This document shows, one piece after another, positions 6,993-14,127 of a stretch of 27,396 nucleotides of DNA. The stretch is taken from contig DDWY01000059.1 in assembly GCA_002347705.1 (NCBI GenBank), forward strand, positions 1 to 27,396. Reading direction: 5' to 3'. Position numbers and translations under genes: made by a program. Numbering within the stretch: the stretch's first letter is position 1; every line of letters begins with the position of its first letter. The DNA is from Anaerolineaceae bacterium UBA2274. GTDB taxonomy: Bacteria; Chloroflexota; Anaerolineae; Anaerolineales; Anaerolineaceae. The notes under the pieces were generated by a model, which was not told the origin of the DNA, searched no databases, and was given only the letters and a program-made list of their open reading frames with translations.

Positions 6993-6998
6993 TATAAT
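6993..6998 (+). promoter_or_regulatory. gap promoter -10 element
   Basis: A perfect TATAAT at 6993-6998. No good -35 lies at the normal distance (6970-6975 reads TCCTGT), so the upstream motif may substitute for it. The predicted start is near 7005, giving a leader of about 70 bases. Confidence 0.55.
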
Positions 6999-7021
6999 TC
7001 TATAGGTTAAGCGTAAACACT

Positions 7022-7037
7022 CTGGCAGCAATGCCAG
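7022..7037 (+). promoter_or_regulatory. 5'UTR hairpin with GNRA-type loop in the gap leader
   Basis: CTGGCA (7022-7027) and TGCCAG (7032-7037) form a perfect stem closed by the loop GCAA, a GNRA tetraloop. It sits near the 5' end of the predicted gap mRNA and leaves the ribosome-binding site free, so it could stabilise the transcript. Confidence 0.5.
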
Positions 7038-7073
7038 GAAAGAATAAAACAAATTCACTCAATCGGAGGATAT

Positions 7074-8123
7074 ATGAAAACAAAAGTAGCAATTAATGGT
7101 TTTGGTCGCATCGGACGTCAGGTTCTAAAGCGCCTCCTCGAAGACGCTTCGGACACACTGGAAGTCGTTGCAATCAACGATCTCTTTGATCCGAAAACTA
7201 ATGCCCACCTTTTCAAGTACGACTCAAACTACGGCATCTACAACGGTGAGGTAACAGTCAGTGAGGCTGGCAATCTGGTTATTGATGGTACTGAGATCAA
7301 AGTCCTGGCCGAAAGAGACCCGGGCAACCTGCCCTGGAAAGAACTCGGCGTGGATATCGTTTTTGAATGCACCGGCATTTTCACCACTGCCAAGAGCGAA
7401 GGTGGCAAGATCGGCGCTGATGCGCACATCGAGCGCGCTGGAGCGAAGAAAGTCATCATTTCTGCACCCGCAAAGGGCGAAGATCTGACAATCGTTTTGG
7501 GTGTGAACGAAGAAAAATACGATAATGAGAAACATCACATCATTTCGAATGCTTCCTGCACCACCAACTGCCTCGCGCCGGCTGCCAAGATTGTGAATGA
7601 CCTCTATGGCATCATCGGTGGCGTCATGACCACAATTCACTCTTACACCAATGACCAGGTCATCCTGGATCAGGGTCACAAGAAAGAAATGCGCCGCTCG
7701 CGCGCCGCTGGTCTGAACATCATCCCCACCAGCACTGGTGCCGCCAAGGCTGTCGCCCTGGTCATCCCCGAGCTCAAGGGCAAGTTCGACGGCTACGCTT
7801 TGCGCGTTCCGACCCCAACCGTCTCAATCGTTGACTTTGTTGCCCTGGTTGAAAAACCAACCAGCAAGGAAGAACTGAATGCTGCCTTCACTGAAGCTGC
7901 TGAAGGATCGCTGAAGGGCATCCTGGGTGTGACCACTGGCGCTTATGATCAACCACTGGTTTCGAGCGACTTTAAAGGCGACTCCCGCTCCTCCATTGTT
8001 GACCTCGACAAGAACATGGTCATGAATGGTAATATGGTGAAAGTTGTGACCTGGTACGACAACGAATGGGGCTATAGCTGCCGCACCGTTGACCTGGGCA
8101 AGATGGTTGCAGAGAAACTCTAA
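7074..8123 (+). CDS. gap: Glyceraldehyde-3-phosphate dehydrogenase, type I
   Basis: Catalyses the reversible NAD-dependent oxidation and phosphorylation of glyceraldehyde 3-phosphate to 1,3-bisphosphoglycerate. The 349-aa protein is full length. It shows the NAD-binding INGFGRIGR at residues 7-15, an acidic residue at D36 that favours NAD over NADP, the catalytic SNASCTTNCLAP with C162, and the base H189 in TTIHSYTNDQ. The C-terminus has WYDNEWGYSCR. GGAGG at 7064-7068 sets the ATG at 7074. pgk follows after 82 bp, so the two probably form an operon ending at the terminator near 9420. The upstream region has a -10 box, a duplicated palindromic motif and a leader hairpin. Confidence 0.97.
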   Translation: MKTKVAINGFGRIGRQVLKRLLEDASDTLEVVAINDLFDPKTNAHLFKYDSNYGIYNGEVTVSEAGNLVIDGTEIKVLAERDPGNLPWKELGVDIVFECTGIFTTAKSEGGKIGADAHIERAGAKKVIISAPAKGEDLTIVLGVNEEKYDNEKHHIISNASCTTNCLAPAAKIVNDLYGIIGGVMTTIHSYTNDQVILDQGHKKEMRRSRAAGLNIIPTSTGAAKAVALVIPELKGKFDGYALRVPTPTVSIVDFVALVEKPTSKEELNAAFTEAAEGSLKGILGVTTGAYDQPLVSSDFKGDSRSSIVDLDKNMVMNGNMVKVVTWYDNEWGYSCRTVDLGKMVAEKL

Positions 8124-8205
8124 ACCTCAAGGTTTACTGAACAAATGGATGCGCAGCATTGTTTTTAAAAGAACAGTGATGCGCATTTTTCATAGAAGGA
8201 GAAAA

Positions 8206-9381
8206 ATGTCTGACAAGAAAATAGTGACCGATCTGGATGTGGCTGGTAAGAAAGTTTTGGTGCGGGTGGACTTCAACGTGCCAATCAAAGAAGGCAAAAT
8301 CAAGGATGATACCCGCATCACTTCGGCTCTGCCCACAATCAATTATTTGCTCGAACAAGGAGCGGCAGTTATTTTAATGTCCCACTTGGGGCGCCCAAAG
8401 GGTCAGGTCAACCTGGATTATTCAATGAAACCCGTAGCGGATCACCTGGCTACACTGATTGATGCGCCCGTAAAGTTTGCCGAAGACTGCCGCGGAGAGA
8501 TTGCCAAGGCAGCGGCTGAAGGGTTGAAACCAGGCGAAGTTCTACTGCTCGAGAACACACGTTTCTACGCGGGGGAAGAAAAGAATGATCCGCAAATGGC
8601 AGCCGATCTGGCATCGCTGGCTGATCTTTATGTGAATGACGCGTTTGGCACAGCACACCGCGCGCATGCCTCAACCTACGGCGCGGCGGAGTTATTGCCC
8701 TCAGCGGCTGGCTTCCTGATGGAAAAGGAGATCAAGTACCTTGGCGACGCCATTGCTGATCCACAGAGACCCTTTGTAGCCATCCTGGGCGGGGCGAAAA
8801 TTTCCGACAAGATCGGCGTGATCGAGAACCTGCTGAAGAAAGCCGACAAGATCCTGATCGGCGGCGGCATGGCTAACACCTTCCTGAAGGCTCTCGGTTA
8901 CGAGCTGGCTGATTCGCTTGTGGAAGCGGAAGTGCTCGACACCGCCAAAGAGCTGCTTGGTAAATCTGAAGGTAAGCTGGTCTTGCCAGTCGATATGGTG
9001 CTCGGCGACGCGTTTGATGCGGAAGCAAAGATGGAAACCCTGCCAGTGGGCGATGTGCCGGCTGGCTGGAGAATCCTGGATATTGGTCCTAAGACCGTGG
9101 AAGTTTTTGGCGTTGAAATTGCCAATGCGGGAACAATCGTTTGGAACGGACCGATGGGTGTGTTTGAGTTTCCACGCTTTGCCGCCGGCACGTTTGCGGT
9201 TGCGCACAAAGTGGCTGAAAGCAATGCTGTGAGCATCATTGGCGGGGGGGATTCTGTTTCTGCCATCAATCAGTCTGGACTCAGCGATCAGATCACCCAC
9301 ATCTCAACTGGTGGCGGCGCATCCTTGGAAATGCTGGAAGGCATCGAACTGCCCGGGCTTGCCATCCTTTCAAATAAGTAA
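8206..9381 (+). CDS. pgk: Phosphoglycerate kinase
   Basis: Transfers the acyl phosphate of 1,3-bisphosphoglycerate to ADP, reversibly, in the cytoplasm. The 391-aa protein is the normal bacterial length. Motifs in order are RVDFNVP near the N-terminus, MSHLGRPKG, ENTRFY, LGGAKISDKIGVIENLL, WNGPMGVFE, GGGDSVSAI and STGGGASLEMLEG at the end. The frame is open from 8089 inside gap, but AAGGAG at 8196-8201 places the true start at ATG 8206, which also matches the family's N-terminus. It follows gap by 82 bp with no terminator between them, and a strong terminator follows it. Confidence 0.97.
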   Translation: MSDKKIVTDLDVAGKKVLVRVDFNVPIKEGKIKDDTRITSALPTINYLLEQGAAVILMSHLGRPKGQVNLDYSMKPVADHLATLIDAPVKFAEDCRGEIAKAAAEGLKPGEVLLLENTRFYAGEEKNDPQMAADLASLADLYVNDAFGTAHRAHASTYGAAELLPSAAGFLMEKEIKYLGDAIADPQRPFVAILGGAKISDKIGVIENLLKKADKILIGGGMANTFLKALGYELADSLVEAEVLDTAKELLGKSEGKLVLPVDMVLGDAFDAEAKMETLPVGDVPAGWRILDIGPKTVEVFGVEIANAGTIVWNGPMGVFEFPRFAAGTFAVAHKVAESNAVSIIGGGDSVSAINQSGLSDQITHISTGGGASLEMLEGIELPGLAILSNK

Positions 9382-9393
9382 ATCTAACCATTT

Positions 9394-9427
9394 AAAAGCC
9401 GCGGAATTTGTTTTCGCGGCTTTTTTT
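9394..9427 (+). terminator. Rho-independent terminator after gap-pgk
   Basis: AAAAGCCGCG (9394-9403) and CGCGGCTTTT (9415-9424) pair perfectly around an 11-base loop, and T continues to 9427. It lies 12 bp after the pgk stop. Confidence 0.9.
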
Positions 9428-9542
9428 GTTATGCTTATAGGTGCTGCAACCATTCGGTTTTTAGATTAATGATAGAATCGCAAAAAAGCGTACCGATTCA
9501 GCGGCTTTAGTTTAGCCTGTAAAAATATCGATGGAGAAAAAT

Positions 9543-10238
9543 ATGAGAAAGCTAAATAAAATGAAATGGATCATCCTGGGGCTTTTGAGTCTGAGCCTTG
9601 CGTTGGCAGCCTGCGCCCCTTCTGTTCCCCCCACTCCTTCAGAAGCGGAAATTGCCCAACAGGTAGCGGCGACACAGCAAGCCAAGGCAACCCAAAACTC
9701 AGTGGAAACATTGGTGGCATTGGTCACCGAATTGAGCAATCAACCCACCTGGACCCCTCAGCCACCCTGTCCGGCTTGCCCGACGCAGGTGGTGCCAACC
9801 GCGCAAACCACTGCCAACCCGACTGATGGCGTAACTGAGCCTACTGCGGCAGCCCCAACTGAGGCACCTGGCGCAAAATGCTTCCAGTTTGATTTTTTGG
9901 GTGATGTCAATTATCCCCCCGGCACGGTTATAAAACCCGGCACAAAATTCAACAAAACATGGACTATTAAGAACACCGGCACTTGTAAATGGACCAGGGA
10001 TTATGACCTTGTTCTGGCGGGTGGGGACGCATTTGGCACCAATAAGCGCGGTGACATCCCAAGAGAGGTGCTGCCGGGAGAGACAATTGATGTCACAATT
10101 TATGATATGTCCGCACCGATGACAGAGGGCACCTACTACAGCTACTGGATGCTCGCGGCACCAGACGGTGCGCGCATAGGCTATGGACCCAATCAGCAGT
10201 GGGGATTGGGCATCCAACTGATTGTGTCGAGCCAATAA
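9543..10238 (+). CDS. Secreted lipoprotein with NBR1-type Ig-like domain (paralogue 1)
   Basis: A 231-aa predicted lipoprotein. A basic N-terminus and hydrophobic stretch (residues 9-22) lead to the lipobox LALAAC, with lipidated C24. A Glu/Gln/Ala-rich helical stretch (about 32-63) is followed by a Pro/Thr-rich linker (about 65-115). The C-terminal 110 residues match the Ig-like domain found next to BRCA1 (NBR1): PGTVIKPGTKFNKTWTIKN, TGTCKWTRDYDL, LPGETIDVTI and EGTYYSYWMLAAPDG. Such domains are probably for surface binding or adhesion in bacteria; no enzyme is visible. GGAGAA at 9534-9539 favours ATG 9543 over ATG 9531. A terminator follows, and a longer paralogue comes next. Confidence 0.85.
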   Translation: MRKLNKMKWIILGLLSLSLALAACAPSVPPTPSEAEIAQQVAATQQAKATQNSVETLVALVTELSNQPTWTPQPPCPACPTQVVPTAQTTANPTDGVTEPTAAAPTEAPGAKCFQFDFLGDVNYPPGTVIKPGTKFNKTWTIKNTGTCKWTRDYDLVLAGGDAFGTNKRGDIPREVLPGETIDVTIYDMSAPMTEGTYYSYWMLAAPDGARIGYGPNQQWGLGIQLIVSSQ

Positions 10239-10246
10239 GAAAATCG

Positions 10247-10273
10247 CAACCGCCCTTTGGGGCGGTTGTTTTT
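10247..10273 (+). terminator. Rho-independent terminator after lipoprotein 1
   Basis: CAACCGCCC (10247-10255) and GGGCGGTTG (10260-10268) form a perfect 9-bp stem with a 4-base loop, followed by five T. Confidence 0.92.
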
Positions 10274-10344
10274 GAAAGTGGAACTTTCTGAACCCGATGA
10301 ACGTCTATGCAATGAGGTATTTCTGGCTAATAAGGAGTTAGAAA

Positions 10345-11598
10345 ATGAAAAGCAAAATTTCTAGAAAACCACTTTGGATGTTTTCCGGTTTAATTATGCT
10401 GGTACTGAGTATAGTTTTAGCAGCATGTGGTAATTCCGGCTCACCTACTCCCACGGGAGATCCTATTGAACAAGCGATGCAAACCCTGCAGGCACAAGCC
10501 ACGCAGCAATATTTCCAAACGGTTGTAGCTCAATTATCGGCAACGCCGCCATTGATTGAGAACACCCCAACACTCAATCCCACCAACATCAATCAGGTAC
10601 CGGTAGAATCGACTCCAACTAAAGAGGCGCCTACGGCAACAGCAACACAAATACCACCCACGGCTACCCAACCTGCCCCTACTGCGATTCCTCCTACACC
10701 TACACGGATCCCGCCCACACCCACGCCCATCCCATGCTACCAGGTGAAATTTGTCCAGGATATTACCATCCCGGATGGCACAAAAATTGTTGCCGGAAAC
10801 ACCTTCACAAAAACTTGGCGCATTCGCAACAGCGGTTCCTGCACCTGGGATACGCGCTTTGATATCGCTTTTGTAAGTGGCACTCAGTTGACTTCTGGCA
10901 CGGTCTGGGACCTGACAAAAGAAGTCAAGCCGGGTGAGACTGTGGACATCTCGATCAACATGACTGCCCCGGCAACAGTTGGTTCCTATCAGGCAAACTT
11001 CCAGATGGTCAACCCGAACGGTGTGCGCTTTGGCACTGGTCCTGACAGCAAGGGTTCTTTTTGGGTGAAGATCCAGGTAACTGATGGCAAGGGCATGGTG
11101 TACAACTTTGCCGATAATGCCTGTGACGCGCGCTGGTCTACCAGCGAGACCAATCCATTGACCTGCCCAGGCAAAGAAACCGATATCGACAAAGGCTATG
11201 TTCTCACCAAGGACAATCCTCTCCGTGAAGACGGCGGTAAAGAAAACGAAATTGGTCTGATCACCCGGCCGAATGATGACAGCGACGGTTACATCCAGGG
11301 TATTTATCCTGCTTTCCTGGTAAAAGATGGCGATCAGTTCCGCGCGACGATCCAATGTGAGGCAAACAGCCCCAAGTGCAGCCTGAAATTTGAGCTTTAC
11401 TATCGCGTTGGAAGTGGGAGTTTCGTTGAACTGGGCGAGTGGCATGAAATTTATGACCAATTGTGGAACCCGCTGGAGATTGACTTGTCCTCACTTGCCG
11501 GTCAGAACGTGCAGTTCTCGCTGGTTGTGTGGAACGAGGGCACATCCCAGGATAATCGCGGATTGTGGCTCAATCCAATGATCTATCGCACCAAGTAA
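10345..11598 (+). CDS. Secreted lipoprotein with NBR1-type Ig-like domain and an extra C-terminal beta domain (paralogue 2)
   Basis: A 417-aa predicted lipoprotein. The signal peptide ends in the lipobox VLAAC (C28). A Gln-rich helical stretch (about 39-70) matches the equivalent part of the preceding gene. A long Thr/Pro linker (about 75-130, with PPTPTRIPPTPTPIP) would span the envelope. The NBR1-type Ig-like domain follows at about 133-250 (IVAGNTFTKTWRIRN, SGSCTWDTRFDI, VKPGETVDISI). About 165 further C-terminal residues, absent from paralogue 1, look like an all-beta jelly roll (FRATIQCEANSPKCSLKFEL, FSLVVWNEG) resembling carbohydrate-binding folds, but this is inference. AAGGAG at 10331-10336 supports the ATG. 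The gene has its own terminator. Confidence 0.86.
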   Translation: MKSKISRKPLWMFSGLIMLVLSIVLAACGNSGSPTPTGDPIEQAMQTLQAQATQQYFQTVVAQLSATPPLIENTPTLNPTNINQVPVESTPTKEAPTATATQIPPTATQPAPTAIPPTPTRIPPTPTPIPCYQVKFVQDITIPDGTKIVAGNTFTKTWRIRNSGSCTWDTRFDIAFVSGTQLTSGTVWDLTKEVKPGETVDISINMTAPATVGSYQANFQMVNPNGVRFGTGPDSKGSFWVKIQVTDGKGMVYNFADNACDARWSTSETNPLTCPGKETDIDKGYVLTKDNPLREDGGKENEIGLITRPNDDSDGYIQGIYPAFLVKDGDQFRATIQCEANSPKCSLKFELYYRVGSGSFVELGEWHEIYDQLWNPLEIDLSSLAGQNVQFSLVVWNEGTSQDNRGLWLNPMIYRTK

Positions 11599-11617
11599 AT
11601 CTTTGAAGTTTTAGGAT

Positions 11618-11649
11618 AAAGCTGACCGGATAATCCGGTCAGCTTTTTT
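11618..11649 (+). terminator. Rho-independent terminator after lipoprotein 2
   Basis: AAAGCTGACCGGA (11618-11630) and TCCGGTCAGCTTT (11634-11646) form a perfect 13-bp stem with a 3-base loop; T continues to 11649. Confidence 0.95.
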
Positions 11650-11651
11650 AA

Positions 11652-12855
11652 TCTGTCACATCGTGCCCGTGGGGTATTGGGAACCTTCATTATTCTGTCA
11701 CATCGTGCCCGTAGGGTATTGCGAACCTCTTTTGTGAAGCAATCTAAATTGCTGGAATACCACAAACACTGGAGATAACAGATCATGCATAACATCCACG
11801 AAGTGTTCGTAAACCTCTCTATTTGTTAGCGTGCAAACATCTTAGATTGCTTCGTTCCTCGCAATGATAGAAAAATGCCCAGATTAAGACTGATGGCAAA
11901 CAATTTAGATTGCTTCGTTCCTCGCAATGACAGATGCGGCGATATTCGACCCTTGCCGCTGTAATTGCGAACCTTCTTTATACTGTCACATCGTGCCCGT
12001 AGGGTATTGCGAACATCTTTTGCTCTGTCATTGCGAACCTCTTTTGTGAAGCAATCTAAATTGCTGGAATACCACAAACACTGGAGATAACAGATCGCGC
12101 TTATTATTCACGACGTGTCCGTGAACCTCTCCATTTGCTAGCGTGCAAACATCTTAGATTGCTTCGTTCCTCGCAATGACAGGTGCGGCGATATTCGACC
12201 CATGCCGCTATTATTGCAAACCTTCATTAATCTGTCACATCGTACCCGTAGAGTATTGCGAACCCCTTTTACTCTGTCACATCGTGCCTGTAGGGTATTG
12301 CGATTTTCTTTTATGAAGCAATCTAAACTTCTGATTTACCTATAATGCTGGAGGTAACAGATCATGCTAAACATACACAAAGTGCCCGTGAACCTCTCCA
12401 TTTGCTCGCGTGCAAACAGTTTAGATTGCTTCGTTCCTCGCAATGACAGATTAAAGACGACAGACGATGCTGTTATTGTAAACCTCACACTCTGCTTACG
12501 TTCAGGCTGTTTAGATTGCTTCGTCCCTCGTCCTACCACAACCTCGAAATAACCAACCCAACCGATCAGTTGCACCGGGAACGGGGACAAGCCGCGTTCC
12601 CTACGAAAAACCAGCTCACACTCGTAGGGAACGGTCTTGCGCCGTTCCACCTTATTCTCTGTCATTGCGAACCTCTTTTACTCTGTCATTGCGAACTTTT
12701 TTTGTGAAGCAATCTAAGATGCTAAAATCCCAATAACGCATGAGGTAGCAGATCATGCTTATCATTCACGAAGCGGAACACGCTAGATGGGCGTCAAACT
12801 CTCACACTCCTTCATGGTAATCAGTCTAGATTGGTTCGTTACTCGCAATGGCAGA
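11652..12855. repeat. Repeat array A: mosaic TCTGTCA-bounded palindromic units between lipoprotein 2 and tpiA
   Basis: Four full-size units are visible: 11694-11871, 12024-12182, 12273-12450 and 12682-12855. Each opens with TCTGTCA, continues with a TTGCGAAC-type and a GAAGCAATCT segment, and closes with AGATTGCTTCGTTCCTCGCA then ATGACAGA or a variant, so the ends are inverted copies of TCTGTCATTGCGA. Solo right halves lie at 11891-11934 and 12478-12531, and solo left ends at 11652, 11982, 12231 and 12657. A GCGGCGATATTCGACCC segment is also duplicated (11937 and 12186). No transposase or credible gene lies in the 1.38-kb gap 11599-12983. Confidence 0.85.
12577..12648. repeat. Tripartite GTAGGGAACG hairpin element inside array A
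   Basis: Three perfect inverted repeats follow one another: GGGAACG (12577-12583) / CGTTCCC (12595-12601), TTCCCTACG (12597-12605) / CGTAGGGAA (12623-12631), and GGAACGG (12628-12634) / CCGTTCC (12642-12648). Arms are shared, so alternative folds compete. It is unrelated in sequence to the TCTGTCA units around it and appears to be a second repeat family. Confidence 0.75.
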
Positions 12856-12941
12856 AAATTAAGACTGCGAACCTCTTACAGTAATGGTCAGGTTTGCGGT
12901 GAAGTTTCTTCAGCACACAGGGGCAACTTTGAGCAGCTTGA

Positions 12942-12950
12942 TGATAAAAT
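12942..12950 (+). promoter_or_regulatory. Putative extended -10 promoter for tpiA
   Basis: TGATAAAAT at 12942-12950 fits an extended -10 (TGn plus TAAAAT). The -35 is poor. The predicted start near 12957 gives a leader of about 27 bases. Such a promoter would be needed because the two upstream terminators and the repeat array separate tpiA from gap-pgk. Confidence 0.45.
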
Positions 12951-12983
12951 AAGATCAATTATTCGAGAGGATGGTAAGGAACA

Positions 12984-13739
12984 ATGAGAAAACCAATGGT
13001 TGCCGGCAACTGGAAGATGAACAAAGGTTTGTATGAGACCCGCGATTTAATCCGGGAGATGTATCCAGTTTTGCATGCGGTTGAAGATGTAGAAATTGTG
13101 GTTTGCCCGCCATTTGTTGGACTGGGTGTCGCAAGGCGTGAGGTGGACGAATCAACCATCAAGCTTGGCGCGCAGAATATGCACTGGGCAGATTCGGGCG
13201 CTTTTACCGGTGAAACTTCCCCCTTAATGTTGAAAGAGCTGTGCGAATACGTAATTTTAGGCCACTCTGAACGCCGCGCTATGTTTGGCGAGACGGATGA
13301 AACTGTCAACAAGAAAACTTTGGCGGCCTTGGCACATGGTCTGAAACCGATCGTTTGCGTGGGCGAGACTTTGGAGGAAAACCAGAGCGGAATTACCGCC
13401 GAGGTCGTCAGCCGGCAGGTGCGGGCAGACCTCGAAGGGCTGACGCAGGAACAGGCTGGGCAGGTGGTGATCGCCTATGAGCCCGTCTGGGCAATTGGCA
13501 CTGGTCTGGCCGCCACCCCTGAAGGCGCGAACGCCGTGCACAAGGATGTGATCCGCCCGATCCTGCGCGAAATGTTTGGTGAGGAAATCGGAGATGGAAT
13601 GCGCATTCTTTATGGCGGCTCGGTTAATCCCGGCAACGCCGAAGAACTGTTTGGGCAATCCGATATCGACGGCGGCCTGATTGGCGGAGCAAGCCTGAAG
13701 GCAGAGTCCTTCATTGCGCTTGTCAAAGCCGCGATGTAA
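12984..13739 (+). CDS. tpiA: Triosephosphate isomerase
   Basis: Interconverts dihydroxyacetone phosphate and glyceraldehyde 3-phosphate. The 251-aa protein is of normal length. It has GNWKMNK with the catalytic Lys near the N-terminus, ILGHSERRAMFGETDE with the electrophilic His, AYEPVWAIGTG with the catalytic Glu and the phosphate-gripping loop, and ILYGGSVNPGN and GLIGGASL near the C-terminus. AAGGA at 12976-12980 supports the ATG. It belongs functionally with gap-pgk, but two lipoprotein genes and a repeat array separate them. A terminator follows. Confidence 0.97.
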   Translation: MRKPMVAGNWKMNKGLYETRDLIREMYPVLHAVEDVEIVVCPPFVGLGVARREVDESTIKLGAQNMHWADSGAFTGETSPLMLKELCEYVILGHSERRAMFGETDETVNKKTLAALAHGLKPIVCVGETLEENQSGITAEVVSRQVRADLEGLTQEQAGQVVIAYEPVWAIGTGLAATPEGANAVHKDVIRPILREMFGEEIGDGMRILYGGSVNPGNAEELFGQSDIDGGLIGGASLKAESFIALVKAAM

Positions 13740-13757
13740 CTTTTTTGCAGTGTATGT

Positions 13758-13781
13758 AGCCGGGTAAACCCCCGGCTTTTT
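13758..13781 (+). terminator. Rho-independent terminator after tpiA
   Basis: AGCCGGG (13758-13764) and CCCGGCT (13771-13777) form a perfect stem with a 6-base loop and end in a run of T. Confidence 0.9.
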
Positions 13782-13819
13782 GGCAGAAACTCAGGCACGC
13801 AAACTAAACCATAATGCCC

Positions 13820-13848
13820 TTGACCATGCCTCTGAAAACTTCTATAAT
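13820..13848 (+). promoter_or_regulatory. Promoter of the pheST T-box operon
   Basis: TTGACC (13820-13825) and TATAAT (13843-13848) with a 17-bp spacer, a near-perfect housekeeping promoter. The predicted start near 13855 coincides with the 5' end of the T-box leader. Confidence 0.88.
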
Positions 13849-13856
13849 AGGGCGAA

Positions 13857-14098
13857 TGATGGTGAGTGAGGAAAGTAGGCTTTAGAGCCCCAACAGGGAG
13901 GCGCGGTCGTGATTGAGAGCGGCGCCAGGCAAGCGAAAGTTGAAGTTCCCTCAGGAGTCGAGCGGGTGAAACCACTGTGCAAGTAGTCCGCGCCGGGTGT
14001 TCCCGTTACAGAACGACCTGAGAGGGCTGGTTACTCCAGCCAAGAAGGGTGGTACCACGGCTTTTAGGCCCGTCCCTTTATATGGACGGGCTTTTTTT
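13857..14098 (+). ncRNA. T-box riboswitch (tRNA-Phe sensing) of the pheST operon
   Basis: A transcriptional T-box leader of about 240 nt. Stem I begins with GAGGAAAGTAG, contains GAGAGCGGCGCC in its distal part, and has a likely specifier TTC (13946-13948) in GTTGAAGTTCCC, matching a Phe codon. The T-box itself, AGAAGGGTGGTACCACGG, is at 14043-14060. Its TGGT (14050-14053) would pair with ACCA of a tRNA whose discriminator base is A, as in tRNA-Phe. The terminator GCCCGTCC (14068-14075) / GGACGGGC (14084-14091) plus seven T follows. Uncharged tRNA-Phe should stabilise the antiterminator and switch on pheST. The downstream gene independently supports the specifier reading. Confidence 0.93.
14068..14098 (+). 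terminator. Conditional terminator of the T-box leader
   Basis: A perfect 8-bp stem GCCCGTCC/GGACGGGC with an 8-base loop, followed by seven T. It lies directly after the T-box sequence and 30 bases before pheS, so it is the attenuator of the switch. Confidence 0.92.
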
Positions 14099-14127
14099 GT
14101 CCGAATGAAAAATTGATGAGGTGAAGG

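Noticed and set aside
10534..11460. 308-aa open frame on the minus strand opposite lipoprotein 2
   Set aside because: The plus-strand gene has a lipobox, ribosome-binding site and terminator; the opposite frame has low-complexity Arg/Cys runs from the Thr/Pro linker.
11599..12983. Small genes within array A
   Set aside because: The short open frames there are different readings of the same repeat units and change with each unit.
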